In this document: positions 28,781 through 35,918 of the stretch, piece after piece | How the letters are laid out: each line of letters begins with the position of its first letter | How positions within the stretch are numbered: the stretch's first letter is position 1 | DNA from: a virus | Virus record (IMG/VR): IMGVR_UViG_3300034101_001322 | Location: 30,530 to 94,529 of that record | Length of the DNA stretch: 64,000 nt | Reading direction: 5' to 3' (one strand) | Notes under the pieces: model-generated | Seen by the model: only the letters and a program-made list of their open reading frames with translations | The model's database searches: none | Told to the model about the DNA's origin: nothing | Made by a program: the position numbers and the translations under genes

Positions 28781-29796
28781 TGGCTGTAACAATGGAAGAA
28801 GTATTAGCACAACTTAACCCTAAGTTGCGTAAGACTATTATGATTGGGGACTCGGTTCCTCCAACAGAGTATGCTGAAACGCCTAGTTTTGGTTTAAACC
28901 GTGCCCTAGCAGGAGGACTCCCTTACGGTAGACAAGTACTCATTTGGGGTTCAAAGTCCTCTGCAAAGTCCTCTCTGTGCCTTCAGATGATAGGTCTAGC
29001 ACAGAAGGAAGGAAAGATCTGTGCATGGATTGATGCAGAAATGTCATATGATCCAAAGTGGGCAGAAAGACTTGGCGTTGATTCATCTAAGTTAATTTAC
29101 TCACAGGCTCGTACCATTAATGAAATGGTAGATGTAGGAACTAACCTTATTAATGCTGGAGTAGACATTGTTGTTGTTGACTCAATTACTTCATTGCTGC
29201 CAGCGATTTATTTTGAAAAGGATTCAGATGAACTTAAGCAACTTGAAAATACAAAACAAATTGGTGCAGAGTCTCGTGACTTTTCTAATGCTTGGAAGAT
29301 GATTAATTATGCTAATAATAAGGTTAAGCCAACGCTATTTGTTCTTATTAGTCAAAGCCGTAACAATATTAATGCTATGTATACTAGCCAGCAGCCTACT
29401 GGTGGTCAGGCTACTAAGTTCTATTCTTCTACTGTTATTAAACTTTTTTCATCCGAGTCGGATAATCAAGCCATTAAAGGCAAGATAAAAATTGGTGACA
29501 AGTTGATTGAAGAAAAGGTTGGCAGAAAGATTCGTTGGGAATTGCAGTTCTCCAAGACATCTCCAGGATTCCAATCAGGAGAGTATGACTTCTACTTTAG
29601 AGGTGACGATATTGGCATTGACTCTATTGGCGATCTTGTAGATACAGCAGAAGCATCTGGTCTTGTTAATAGAACTGGTGCTTGGTATCAACTAGATGAT
29701 GGAACAAAGGTTCAGGGTAGAGATGGTTTTATTTCTCGTGTTAGAGAAGATCTCACATTACAAGAAGAACTTAAGAATAAGTTAATCAATGGCTAA
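28780..29796 (+). CDS. recA: RecA-like recombinase
   Basis: 338 residues. RecA core with the ATP site at residues 57-65, reading GSKSSAKSS: the glycine before the invariant lysine (K63) is alanine (A62, codon GCA). The catalytic Glu is kept in WIDAE (E87), Walker B is VDIVVVDS (128-135), and the loop with LISQSRNN near 205 follows. C-terminal domain is shorter than bacterial RecA. Promotes strand exchange for repair and replication restart; adjacent zinc-ribbon, PD-(D/E)XK and RuvC-like genes would process its products. Confidence 0.85.
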   Translation: MAVTMEEVLAQLNPKLRKTIMIGDSVPPTEYAETPSFGLNRALAGGLPYGRQVLIWGSKSSAKSSLCLQMIGLAQKEGKICAWIDAEMSYDPKWAERLGVDSSKLIYSQARTINEMVDVGTNLINAGVDIVVVDSITSLLPAIYFEKDSDELKQLENTKQIGAESRDFSNAWKMINYANNKVKPTLFVLISQSRNNINAMYTSQQPTGGQATKFYSSTVIKLFSSESDNQAIKGKIKIGDKLIEEKVGRKIRWELQFSKTSPGFQSGEYDFYFRGDDIGIDSIGDLVDTAEASGLVNRTGAWYQLDDGTKVQGRDGFISRVREDLTLQEELKNKLING

Positions 29797-29971
29797 AGAG
29801 TTTACAGTCTATCCTGGAAAGTTTCCATGTAAAAAGTGTGGCGCTGAGGTAACATCTTTAAGGTATTGGGGCGAAAGCGGAGATGCAACTTGGATGTGTG
29901 AAAACAAACATGTTTCTAAGGTCAACTTAATACCACCAAAGAAAAAGAAAAAGGACTTTGCCAATGAGTGA
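29789..29971 (+). CDS. Small zinc-binding protein
   Basis: 60 residues, overlapping recA by 8 bases. CKKC at residues 14-17 and a later Cys/His pair (CENKH at 37-41) could bind one zinc; the C-terminus is a lysine run (PPKKKKKD). Probably a nucleic-acid-binding adaptor in the recombination operon. Confidence 0.55.
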   Translation: MAKEFTVYPGKFPCKKCGAEVTSLRYWGESGDATWMCENKHVSKVNLIPPKKKKKDFANE

Positions 29972-30248
29972 AAGAGGAGAGTCTAAAAGAATTGGTGCCA
30001 AGCAGCACAAGAATTCTGGTAGAAATAATACTAAGGGAGATGCATCTTGGCATAACTTTGTCTTAGATTTTAAAGAGTGCTCTAAATCCTTTACTCTTAA
30101 TCAAGACGTATGGGCTAAGGCAGTTACAGATGCACTCAAGAAGAGTATGGATCCAGCCTTAGTTATTGTGTTAGGCGAGGGGACAAAGAAGGTGCGTCTG
30201 GCTATTATAGAGTTAGAACTACTAGAACAGTTAATAGAAGGAGAATAA
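29964..30248 (+). CDS. Putative small PD-(D/E)XK-type nuclease
   Basis: 94 residues from the ATG at 29964 (AAGGAC ribosome site 8 bases upstream; a TTG two codons earlier is less likely). The order KQHKNSGR, then KGDASWHNFVLDFKECSKSF, with a GDA Asp and a DFK acidic-x-Lys pair, followed by ALVIVLGEGTKKVRLAII, fits a minimal Holliday-resolvase-like core. Lies between recA and a RuvC-like gene. Catalytic role is an inference from the motif. Confidence 0.5.
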   Translation: MSERGESKRIGAKQHKNSGRNNTKGDASWHNFVLDFKECSKSFTLNQDVWAKAVTDALKKSMDPALVIVLGEGTKKVRLAIIELELLEQLIEGE

Positions 30249-30249
30249 A

Positions 30250-30561
30250 ATGACAGAAGGCACAGGACAGACAACGCTAGAGATGATTAATGGTTTGGCA
30301 GAAATTGCCGAGTTTATGGAAGATGAAGAACTCAATATAGCCTTAACAATGATTGCTAAGTTAATCATTAAACCAGACATTCCTGCCCCAGTAGCAAGCA
30401 TTGAGATTGTAAGACTTCAAGCAATTGCAGGAAAGTTAGCATTAAAGGCTACCTGGATGGCAAATGTTGATAAGAATAACAGAGCAAAGAAGAACATTTA
30501 CTACACGGCTGCAGAGGCAGTTAACAACTTGGTATCAGCACTTAAATACATAATGCGCTAA
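30250..30561 (+). CDS. Conserved helical phage protein, function unknown
   Basis: 103 residues, all-helical by eye (TLEMINGLAEIAEFMEDEEL, then ASIEIVRLQAIAGKLALKAT), with a basic middle (NNRAKKNIYYTAAEAVNN). Two bases after the previous stop, in the recombination operon. Similar proteins occur in actinophages beside the Cas4-like exonuclease. Not recognised further. Confidence 0.5.
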   Translation: MTEGTGQTTLEMINGLAEIAEFMEDEELNIALTMIAKLIIKPDIPAPVASIEIVRLQAIAGKLALKATWMANVDKNNRAKKNIYYTAAEAVNNLVSALKYIMR

Positions 30562-30564
30562 ACC

Positions 30565-30573
30565 TGCTATACT
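30565..30573 (+). promoter_or_regulatory. Extended -10 promoter before Cas4-like gene
   Basis: TGCTATACT with TATACT at 30568-30573; AAGGGGA ribosome site at 30584-30590. Confidence 0.65.
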
Positions 30574-30591
30574 TATATAAAACAAGGGGAT

Positions 30592-31410
30592 ATGATGACG
30601 AAGAGTTTACTACAGCAAGTTATGCTTAAAAGTGTTTCGAAGAAGAGTACTATTATTGATGCAGATGCTTTGATCGAAAAGATCAAGTCTGGATATATCA
30701 TTAATCGTGGTCCTAAATTCCAGACAAAGAAGACGTTTGCTCCATCTACAATTGCCTATAGCCACGGAGAATGTCCACGCTATTGGTATTTGGCATTTGA
30801 TGGTGCTACATTTGAAGATAATGCAGATGCTTATGGTGCAGCAAATATGACTGCAGGCACATTATCACACGCACGAATTCAAGATGCAATGATGAATTCT
30901 GGAGTAGCAAAGATTTATCGTGATGATGATAATCAACCAACAACAGAGTTTAAAATTAGATATGACGATCCACCGATCTTTGGCTACGGCGATGCAATGC
31001 TTGAGTGGGAAGGCGAAGAGATTGTCGGAGAAATTAAGACAATGCTTAACGAAGGATTTGAGTATCGTAAGAACTCTATGAAGCCTAAGACTGGTCACCT
31101 GATTCAGTTACTTATTTATATGAAGATTCTTGGAAAAAAGAAGGGTGTTCTTATTTATGAAAACAAAAACAACCATGAGTTATTGGTTCTTCCAGTAGAG
31201 GTAGACGATAACTATCGTGAATGGATTGACAATGCTTTTGCTTGGATGCGTGAAGTACGCAAGGCTTGGGTAGATCGTACACTTCCAACCAAAAACTATC
31301 GTGCTAACTCAAAGATTTGCAAGACATGCCCTATTAAGGCAGCATGTGATGAAGCAGGTGCTGGAGTAGTTAAGATAAAATCCATGGAGGGGCTGATTGA
31401 AACTTTGTGA
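30592..31410 (+). CDS. Cas4/RecB-like exonuclease with Fe-S cysteines
   Basis: 272 residues. PD-(D/E)XK core: Asp in GYGDAM near 131, GEIKT near 145, Gln in HLIQLLIYMK near 167. Cys61 (HGECPR) plus Cys242, 245 and 251 in CKTCPIKAAC make the four-cysteine Fe-S site of Cas4/AddB nucleases. Likely a 5' or 3' DNA exonuclease for recombination or host DNA decay. ATG codons at 30592 and 30595 both fit; the ribosome site (ending at 30590) is better spaced for 30595. No cas genes or repeats are near, so a CRISPR role is not suggested. Confidence 0.8.
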   Translation: MMTKSLLQQVMLKSVSKKSTIIDADALIEKIKSGYIINRGPKFQTKKTFAPSTIAYSHGECPRYWYLAFDGATFEDNADAYGAANMTAGTLSHARIQDAMMNSGVAKIYRDDDNQPTTEFKIRYDDPPIFGYGDAMLEWEGEEIVGEIKTMLNEGFEYRKNSMKPKTGHLIQLLIYMKILGKKKGVLIYENKNNHELLVLPVEVDDNYREWIDNAFAWMREVRKAWVDRTLPTKNYRANSKICKTCPIKAACDEAGAGVVKIKSMEGLIETL

Positions 31411-31687
31411 CAGATGTGATATATACTTTGACCCTAAAGTAAGTTATCAAATTTATTGTAGCATTGAATGTAGAGATGCTGCAACAAAAGATAAGATTAC
31501 TGAAAGGTATCAGGTTACTCGTCGTCAAAAAAGAAAAGGCAAGGTTAGACGTTGTTTAGGTGGTTGTGATACACAACTATCGATCTACAATGATTCTGGA
31601 TTTTGCTCTAACTGCAACGTTAGTGAAAAAGCAGTTGCAAAAATGCTAAAAGAGTTGAAGGGATTTATTGAATATGAGCAAGAATAA
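31397..31687 (+). CDS. Zinc-finger protein with Cys-rich N- and C-parts
   Basis: 96 residues from a TTG start with GGAGGGG six bases upstream. CDRC at residues 4-7, YCSIEC at 20-25 and, after a basic middle (RRQKRKGKVRR), CLGGC near 53 and CSNC near 71: two zinc sites. Probably nucleic-acid binding. Lies between Cas4-like and RuvC-like genes and overlaps both. Confidence 0.6.
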   Translation: MKLCDRCDIYFDPKVSYQIYCSIECRDAATKDKITERYQVTRRQKRKGKVRRCLGGCDTQLSIYNDSGFCSNCNVSEKAVAKMLKELKGFIEYEQE

Positions 31688-32267
31688 GTGGGGATTAGAA
31701 CTTCCACCTAAGACTATTTGTGCAATAGATGCAAGTACAAACAGTCTTGCTTTTGCATTATTTGATACTGAACAAAAAACATTGGGTGTAGTTGGAAAGA
31801 TAACCTTTGATGGTAACGACACATATCAGAAAGTTATGGATGCTGGGGCTAAGGTCAAAGCATTCTTTACTTACTATGGTGGTTTTGAAGCAATCATTAT
31901 TGAGCATACAGTTTTTATGAATAGTCCAAAAACTGCTGCAGATTTAGCACTTGTTCAAGGAGCAATTCTTGGTGCTGCAGGTCAGTCTGGAACAACAGTG
32001 ATAGGTAAAGTATCTCCAATAACCTGGCAAAATTTTATTGGAAATAAAAAAATATCAAAAGATGAGCAACTATTTATACGTTCTCAACACCCAAATAAAT
32101 CATTATCTTGGTATAAATCACATGAAAGAAACCTTAGAAAAGAAAGAACTATAAGGTTTATTAATACTATTTATGATAGATCAATTACTGATAATGATGT
32201 GGCTGACGCTTGTGGCATTGGTCATTGGGCACTAAGTAATTGGGACAAAGCAATAGGAAATGTTTAA
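31674..32267 (+). CDS. RuvC-like Holliday junction resolvase
   Basis: 197 residues from ATG 31674 (an in-frame TTG at 31668 is possible, with GAAGGGA upstream). RNase H-fold acidic residues: D19 in AIDASTN, E77 in IIIEHTVF, and D175/D178 in DNDVADACGIGHWA, with the family's helix DLALVQGAILGAAG between. Cuts four-way junctions left by recombination before packaging. Confidence 0.8.
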   Translation: MSKNKWGLELPPKTICAIDASTNSLAFALFDTEQKTLGVVGKITFDGNDTYQKVMDAGAKVKAFFTYYGGFEAIIIEHTVFMNSPKTAADLALVQGAILGAAGQSGTTVIGKVSPITWQNFIGNKKISKDEQLFIRSQHPNKSLSWYKSHERNLRKERTIRFINTIYDRSITDNDVADACGIGHWALSNWDKAIGNV

Positions 32268-32440
32268 TGGACAGAGATACTTTTAGTTTTAAAGAAGAAG
32301 ATGAAAAAGTTATTTTAACAGTCAATACACTTGTGCCAACAAAATGGTTATTGGTTGATAGAGAAACGGGTCAAGTTTATCAGGGTAATCCACAAGGATA
32401 TTGGGATAAACTAAAAACAGTAGAAAGAGATAAGCAATAA
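32267..32440 (+). CDS. Small hypothetical protein
   Basis: 57 residues from the ATG overlapping the previous stop (TAATG); an earlier in-frame start at 32240 lies inside the RuvC-like gene. Strand-rich (EKVILTVNTLVPTKWLLVDR, then ETGQVYQGNPQGYW), acidic and basic mix. Resembles small phage proteins that wrap a single beta-sheet. Unknown function. Confidence 0.5.
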   Translation: MDRDTFSFKEEDEKVILTVNTLVPTKWLLVDRETGQVYQGNPQGYWDKLKTVERDKQ

Positions 32441-33084
32441 TGCCAGAGTTAAATGCAAACATACCACCTATTGAATGCTATGTGCGTGGTAATTTTTTAA
32501 GAGATCAGTTAGATAGTCATGATCAATATTTTCCATGTGTAATCTTTGGAGTATCAAGTATTAAGGCAAGAAGCCCACTGTTTCATTTTATGATGGAAGA
32601 TGGTGGTATTTGGTGGCGTATGCCAATAAATGCCTTCTGTTCTAAGCCAGGAGTTCCAGAAGAACCAATTCATAATCTTGTTCTATGGAATTCTTTTAGT
32701 CCACATGTTTCTGTTACAAAGTTTCAAGCATTAAGCAATATGAGAATGTCCTACATTGACAGAAACAAAAATACTATTCCTGGAACATATCTTTTTACTT
32801 TAGATTGGCACAGCCCAGAAACAAATATACTGGACGACGGTTATTCTGAAAACCCAGGGCAGCATAAATGTGGGCATGTTATTCAAAGAGATGATGGAAA
32901 TTTTGCGGTACAGCCAAACAACAGAGTGAGAATTAAAGAGCCGTCATTTGTTACTAAGAAAGATCTAGTCATAAACAGGTTAATTAATACAAATAAGTGG
33001 GATGTTGAGAGTTACGACAAGTGGATACTTGAAGACTCCAATGCATATAATTATGATGTTATTGATACGGAAGTTGACAAATAA
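32440..33084 (+). CDS. Conserved phage protein, function unknown
   Basis: 214 residues, starting on the last base of the previous stop. Aromatic-rich middle with MMEDGGIWWRMPINAFCSKP and LFTLDWHSPETN, a possible Cys/His metal site (HKCGH near residue 145). No family recognised. Located in the recombination/packaging block, so a role in DNA processing is possible but unsupported. Confidence 0.5.
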   Translation: MPELNANIPPIECYVRGNFLRDQLDSHDQYFPCVIFGVSSIKARSPLFHFMMEDGGIWWRMPINAFCSKPGVPEEPIHNLVLWNSFSPHVSVTKFQALSNMRMSYIDRNKNTIPGTYLFTLDWHSPETNILDDGYSENPGQHKCGHVIQRDDGNFAVQPNNRVRIKEPSFVTKKDLVINRLINTNKWDVESYDKWILEDSNAYNYDVIDTEVDK

Positions 33085-33088
33085 CACT

Positions 33089-33244
33089 ATGACTGGTAAA
33101 CTATATACAAGTGAGGTTTGGCTACGAAAGCGGTATTTGATGGACAAGAAGAGTCCAGAAGATATTGCTAAAGAGTGTGGGGCAAGCGTAGAGACAATCT
33201 ATGTTTACCTTGCTAAATTTGGACTAAGGAAGTCAAGGCGATGA
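33089..33244 (+). CDS. Small helix-turn-helix protein
   Basis: 51 residues from the ATG at 33089; longer in-frame reading starts inside the previous gene. YLMDKKSPEDIAKECGASVE followed by TIYVYLAKFGLRKSRR is a homeodomain/resolvase-like helix-turn-helix. Probably binds DNA as a regulator or in small-terminase style. Its TGA overlaps the next ATG. Confidence 0.6.
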   Translation: MTGKLYTSEVWLRKRYLMDKKSPEDIAKECGASVETIYVYLAKFGLRKSRR

Positions 33245-33375
33245 ATAAATTACAAAAGGTTGTTGTTGCAGTTGGTATTGCTGGCGCAGTGGGTTTGACC
33301 TACGTAATTACAGCACTAAAGGGTATGCCTGAAGCATTTGATTGGGAAGATGACGAAGAGGAAAACTATGAGTGA
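33241..33375 (+). CDS. Small single-span membrane protein
   Basis: 44 residues, ATGA overlap on the left and 8-base overlap on the right. KLQKVVVAVGIAGAVGLTYV forms one membrane helix preceded by lysines, with an acidic cytoplasmic tail (DWEDDEEENYE). Function unknown; too small for most gene callers. Confidence 0.55.
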   Translation: MNKLQKVVVAVGIAGAVGLTYVITALKGMPEAFDWEDDEEENYE

Positions 33376-33610
33376 TAATCTAACTATTACGGTAGATCAG
33401 GTTAATCACCCACGCCATTACACTACAGATCCTTCTGGTGTTGAGTGCATAGAAATTACACGTCATCGTAACTTTAACATTGGCAATGCCTTTAAGTACC
33501 TATGGAGAGCAGGACTTAAAGATGAATCAAAAACTATTCAGGATCTAGAAAAGGCTATATTCTATATCAAAGATGAAATCAATAGACTAGAGGGCAAATA
33601 TGTCAACTGA
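33368..33610 (+). CDS. DUF3310-type protein (T7 gp1.7-related domain)
   Basis: 80 residues from ATG 33368. NHPRHYTTDPSGVECIEI and NAFKYLWRAGLKD, then DLEKAIFYIKDEI, match the DUF3310 pattern. T7 gp1.7, which carries a similar domain, is a nucleotide kinase; whether this short version is enzymatic is unknown. Overlaps the small terminase start by 11 bases. Confidence 0.75.
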   Translation: MSDNLTITVDQVNHPRHYTTDPSGVECIEITRHRNFNIGNAFKYLWRAGLKDESKTIQDLEKAIFYIKDEINRLEGKYVN

Positions 33611-34136
33611 AGAAGATTTAGTCAAGCATCTTGATCAAATAAACAATGTTGTTGCAGAATACTTAAAGGGCAATGATCCAACTGTAATTTCTAAAGAGTT
33701 AGACATCCCAAGAGTTAGGGTTGTTACTTTAATCAATGAGTGGAAGGCAATGGCTTCTGACAATTCTGCTATTCGTGCTCGTGCTAAAGAAGCATTAGTT
33801 GGCGCTGACACACATTACACCAAGTTGATTTCTAAATCATATGAAGTTATTGATGAAGCATCTATGACCAATAATCTTAGTGCAAAGACTGCTGCAATTA
33901 AACTAGTTATGGACATTGAGTCAAAAAGAATTGATATGCTGCAGAAGGCTGGTCTTCTTGAAAATAAAGAACTTGCAGAAGAGATGGTTGAGATTGAGCG
34001 CAGACAAGAAGTTCTTGTTGGAATTCTTAGAGATATTGCATCTTCACATCCAGAAGTTAGAGATATTATTATGCATCGCCTTTCTGCGATTGCAAAAGAA
34101 GGCGAAGTGATTACAGTTGTCCACGACGTTCAATGA
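33600..34136 (+). CDS. terS: Terminase small subunit-like protein
   Basis: 178 residues. Residues 20-50 (EYLKGNDPTVISKELDIPRV, then RVVTLINEWK) form an HTH; the rest is helical (KTAAIKLVMDIESKRIDMLQ) as in oligomeric small terminases, with an acidic end. It sits directly before the large terminase and overlaps it by 20 bases. Would recognise phage DNA for packaging. Confidence 0.65.
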   Translation: MSTEEDLVKHLDQINNVVAEYLKGNDPTVISKELDIPRVRVVTLINEWKAMASDNSAIRARAKEALVGADTHYTKLISKSYEVIDEASMTNNLSAKTAAIKLVMDIESKRIDMLQKAGLLENKELAEEMVEIERRQEVLVGILRDIASSHPEVRDIIMHRLSAIAKEGEVITVVHDVQ

Positions 34137-35901
34137 GTTTTTTGAGGTTCTAAAAGAAAACCACTTTGTCGAAACACCAGTCGATGTAAAAACCTTTGTT
34201 CAATCGCCAGACTATCTGGGTCAACCACTTCTGTCTGATATTCAGTATGAGATAGTAGAGGCAATGAGCCAAATCTATCGTAAAGAAGACCTTATTGACT
34301 TGATGGGTGAGGCAGCAGGTGTAAACCACTTTACTAAATACACAAAGAATGAACTTATTTTGCAATTAGGCAAGGGTAGCGGTAAAGACTTTATCTCAAC
34401 AGTAGCATGTGCATACGTAGTCTATAAACTTCTATGCTTAAAAGATCCAGCAACATACTTTGGTAAGCCAGCAGGAGATGCTATTGATATTATTAACGTT
34501 GCAGTTAACGCTCAACAGGCTAAGAACGTTTTCTTTAAAGGTTTTAAAACAAAGATTGAAAGATCACCTTGGTTTGCTGGAAAGTATAATGCAAAAGCAG
34601 ACTCAGTTGAATTTGACAAGTCGATTACAGTTTATTCTGGTCACTCAGAACGTGAATCACATGAGGGTTTAAACCTTCTTATGGCAGTGCTTGATGAGAT
34701 TTCTGGTTTTGCAACAGAGGTTGGAACAGGTAATGAACAGGGTAAGACTGCTGACAATATCTATAAAGCCTTTCGTGGTACTGTAGACTCTCGTTTCCCT
34801 GACTTAGGTAAGGTTGTTTTGCTTTCATTCCCCCGTTATCAGGGTGACTTTATTTCTCAGCGGTATGAGTCAGTAATCGCTGACAAAGAAACAATTGAGC
34901 GTACACATACTTTTATTATGAACGAAGACTTGCCACACGATGATCCAAACAATCAGTTTCAAATCTCTTGGGATGAAGACACTATTCTGTCTTATAAGAT
35001 ACCAAGAGTCTATGCATTTAAAAGACCTACTTGGGAAGTAAATCCTACAAGAAAAATTGAAGACTTTAAATTAGCGTTCTACACAGACCTTGGTGATGCA
35101 ATGATGCGCTTTGCCTGCATGCCAACCTATGCATCAGATGCCTTCTTTAAGCAAAAAGATAAACTAGAAAAGTGTATGAATACTAGGAATCCTCTTGATT
35201 CCTTTAGAAGGTTTGATGAAACCTTTAAGCCAGACCCAGACAAGGTTTACTATATTCACGCTGACCTTGCACAAAAGCATGATAAGTGTGCAGTTGCAAT
35301 TGCTCACGTAGACAAGTGGGTAAACATTCAGGTAATTAAAGACTATGAACAGGTAGCGCCTATCGTAATCGTAGATGCAGTTGCCTGGTGGGAACCAAGA
35401 GCAGAAGGTCCTGTTAACTTATCAGAAGTCAAGCAGTGGATCATGAACTTGCGTAGACAAGGTTTTAATCTTGGCATGGTTACATTCGACCGCTGGCAAT
35501 CGTTTGATATCCAGAATGAACTACAGGCTGTTGGAATAAGAACTGAGACTGTTTCTGTTGCCAAAAAGCACTATGAAGATTTAGCAATGATGATTTATGA
35601 AGAGCGAGTTGCTATTCCTATGATTCCAATTCTGCTAGAAGAAATGTCAGAACTTAAGATTATGAAGGGTAATCGTGTAGATCACCCACGTAAAAAATCT
35701 AAGGACTTGGCAGATGCCGTTTGTGGGGCAGTCTTTGGAGCAATTTCACACACACAAAAGAATAATAATACTGAGATAGATGTCCATACTTGGAGTTCTG
35801 CAACTCGACTTGCACAGAAGCAAAGGGATATGGTAGAATTGGGTAATCGAGAAATTCCTAACGATGTTAAGGATTTCTTAGATAAATTCAATTTAATATA
35901 A
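34117..35901 (+). CDS. terL: Terminase large subunit
   Basis: 594 residues from a TTG start within the previous gene; the next ATG would remove conserved sequence. ATPase: GKGSGKD Walker A at residues 85-91, VLDE Walker B at 191-194. Nuclease (RNase H-like): Asp in YIHADLAQKHD near 382, Asp in VTFDRWQSFD near 456, Asp in KSKDLADAV near 529. Drives ATP-dependent DNA packaging and cuts the concatemer. It lies about 34 kb from the capsid gene rather than beside portal, and before a signal-peptide gene. Confidence 0.92.
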   Translation: MSTTFNEFFEVLKENHFVETPVDVKTFVQSPDYLGQPLLSDIQYEIVEAMSQIYRKEDLIDLMGEAAGVNHFTKYTKNELILQLGKGSGKDFISTVACAYVVYKLLCLKDPATYFGKPAGDAIDIINVAVNAQQAKNVFFKGFKTKIERSPWFAGKYNAKADSVEFDKSITVYSGHSERESHEGLNLLMAVLDEISGFATEVGTGNEQGKTADNIYKAFRGTVDSRFPDLGKVVLLSFPRYQGDFISQRYESVIADKETIERTHTFIMNEDLPHDDPNNQFQISWDEDTILSYKIPRVYAFKRPTWEVNPTRKIEDFKLAFYTDLGDAMMRFACMPTYASDAFFKQKDKLEKCMNTRNPLDSFRRFDETFKPDPDKVYYIHADLAQKHDKCAVAIAHVDKWVNIQVIKDYEQVAPIVIVDAVAWWEPRAEGPVNLSEVKQWIMNLRRQGFNLGMVTFDRWQSFDIQNELQAVGIRTETVSVAKKHYEDLAMMIYEERVAIPMIPILLEEMSELKIMKGNRVDHPRKKSKDLADAVCGAVFGAISHTQKNNNTEIDVHTWSSATRLAQKQRDMVELGNREIPNDVKDFLDKFNLI

Positions 35902-35918
35902 AATAAACAAGGAGAAAA

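Noticed and set aside
30592-31410. CRISPR adaptation role for the Cas4-like protein
   Set aside because: No repeats-spacers array and no cas1/cas2 in the window; Cas4-like nucleases are common in phage recombination.
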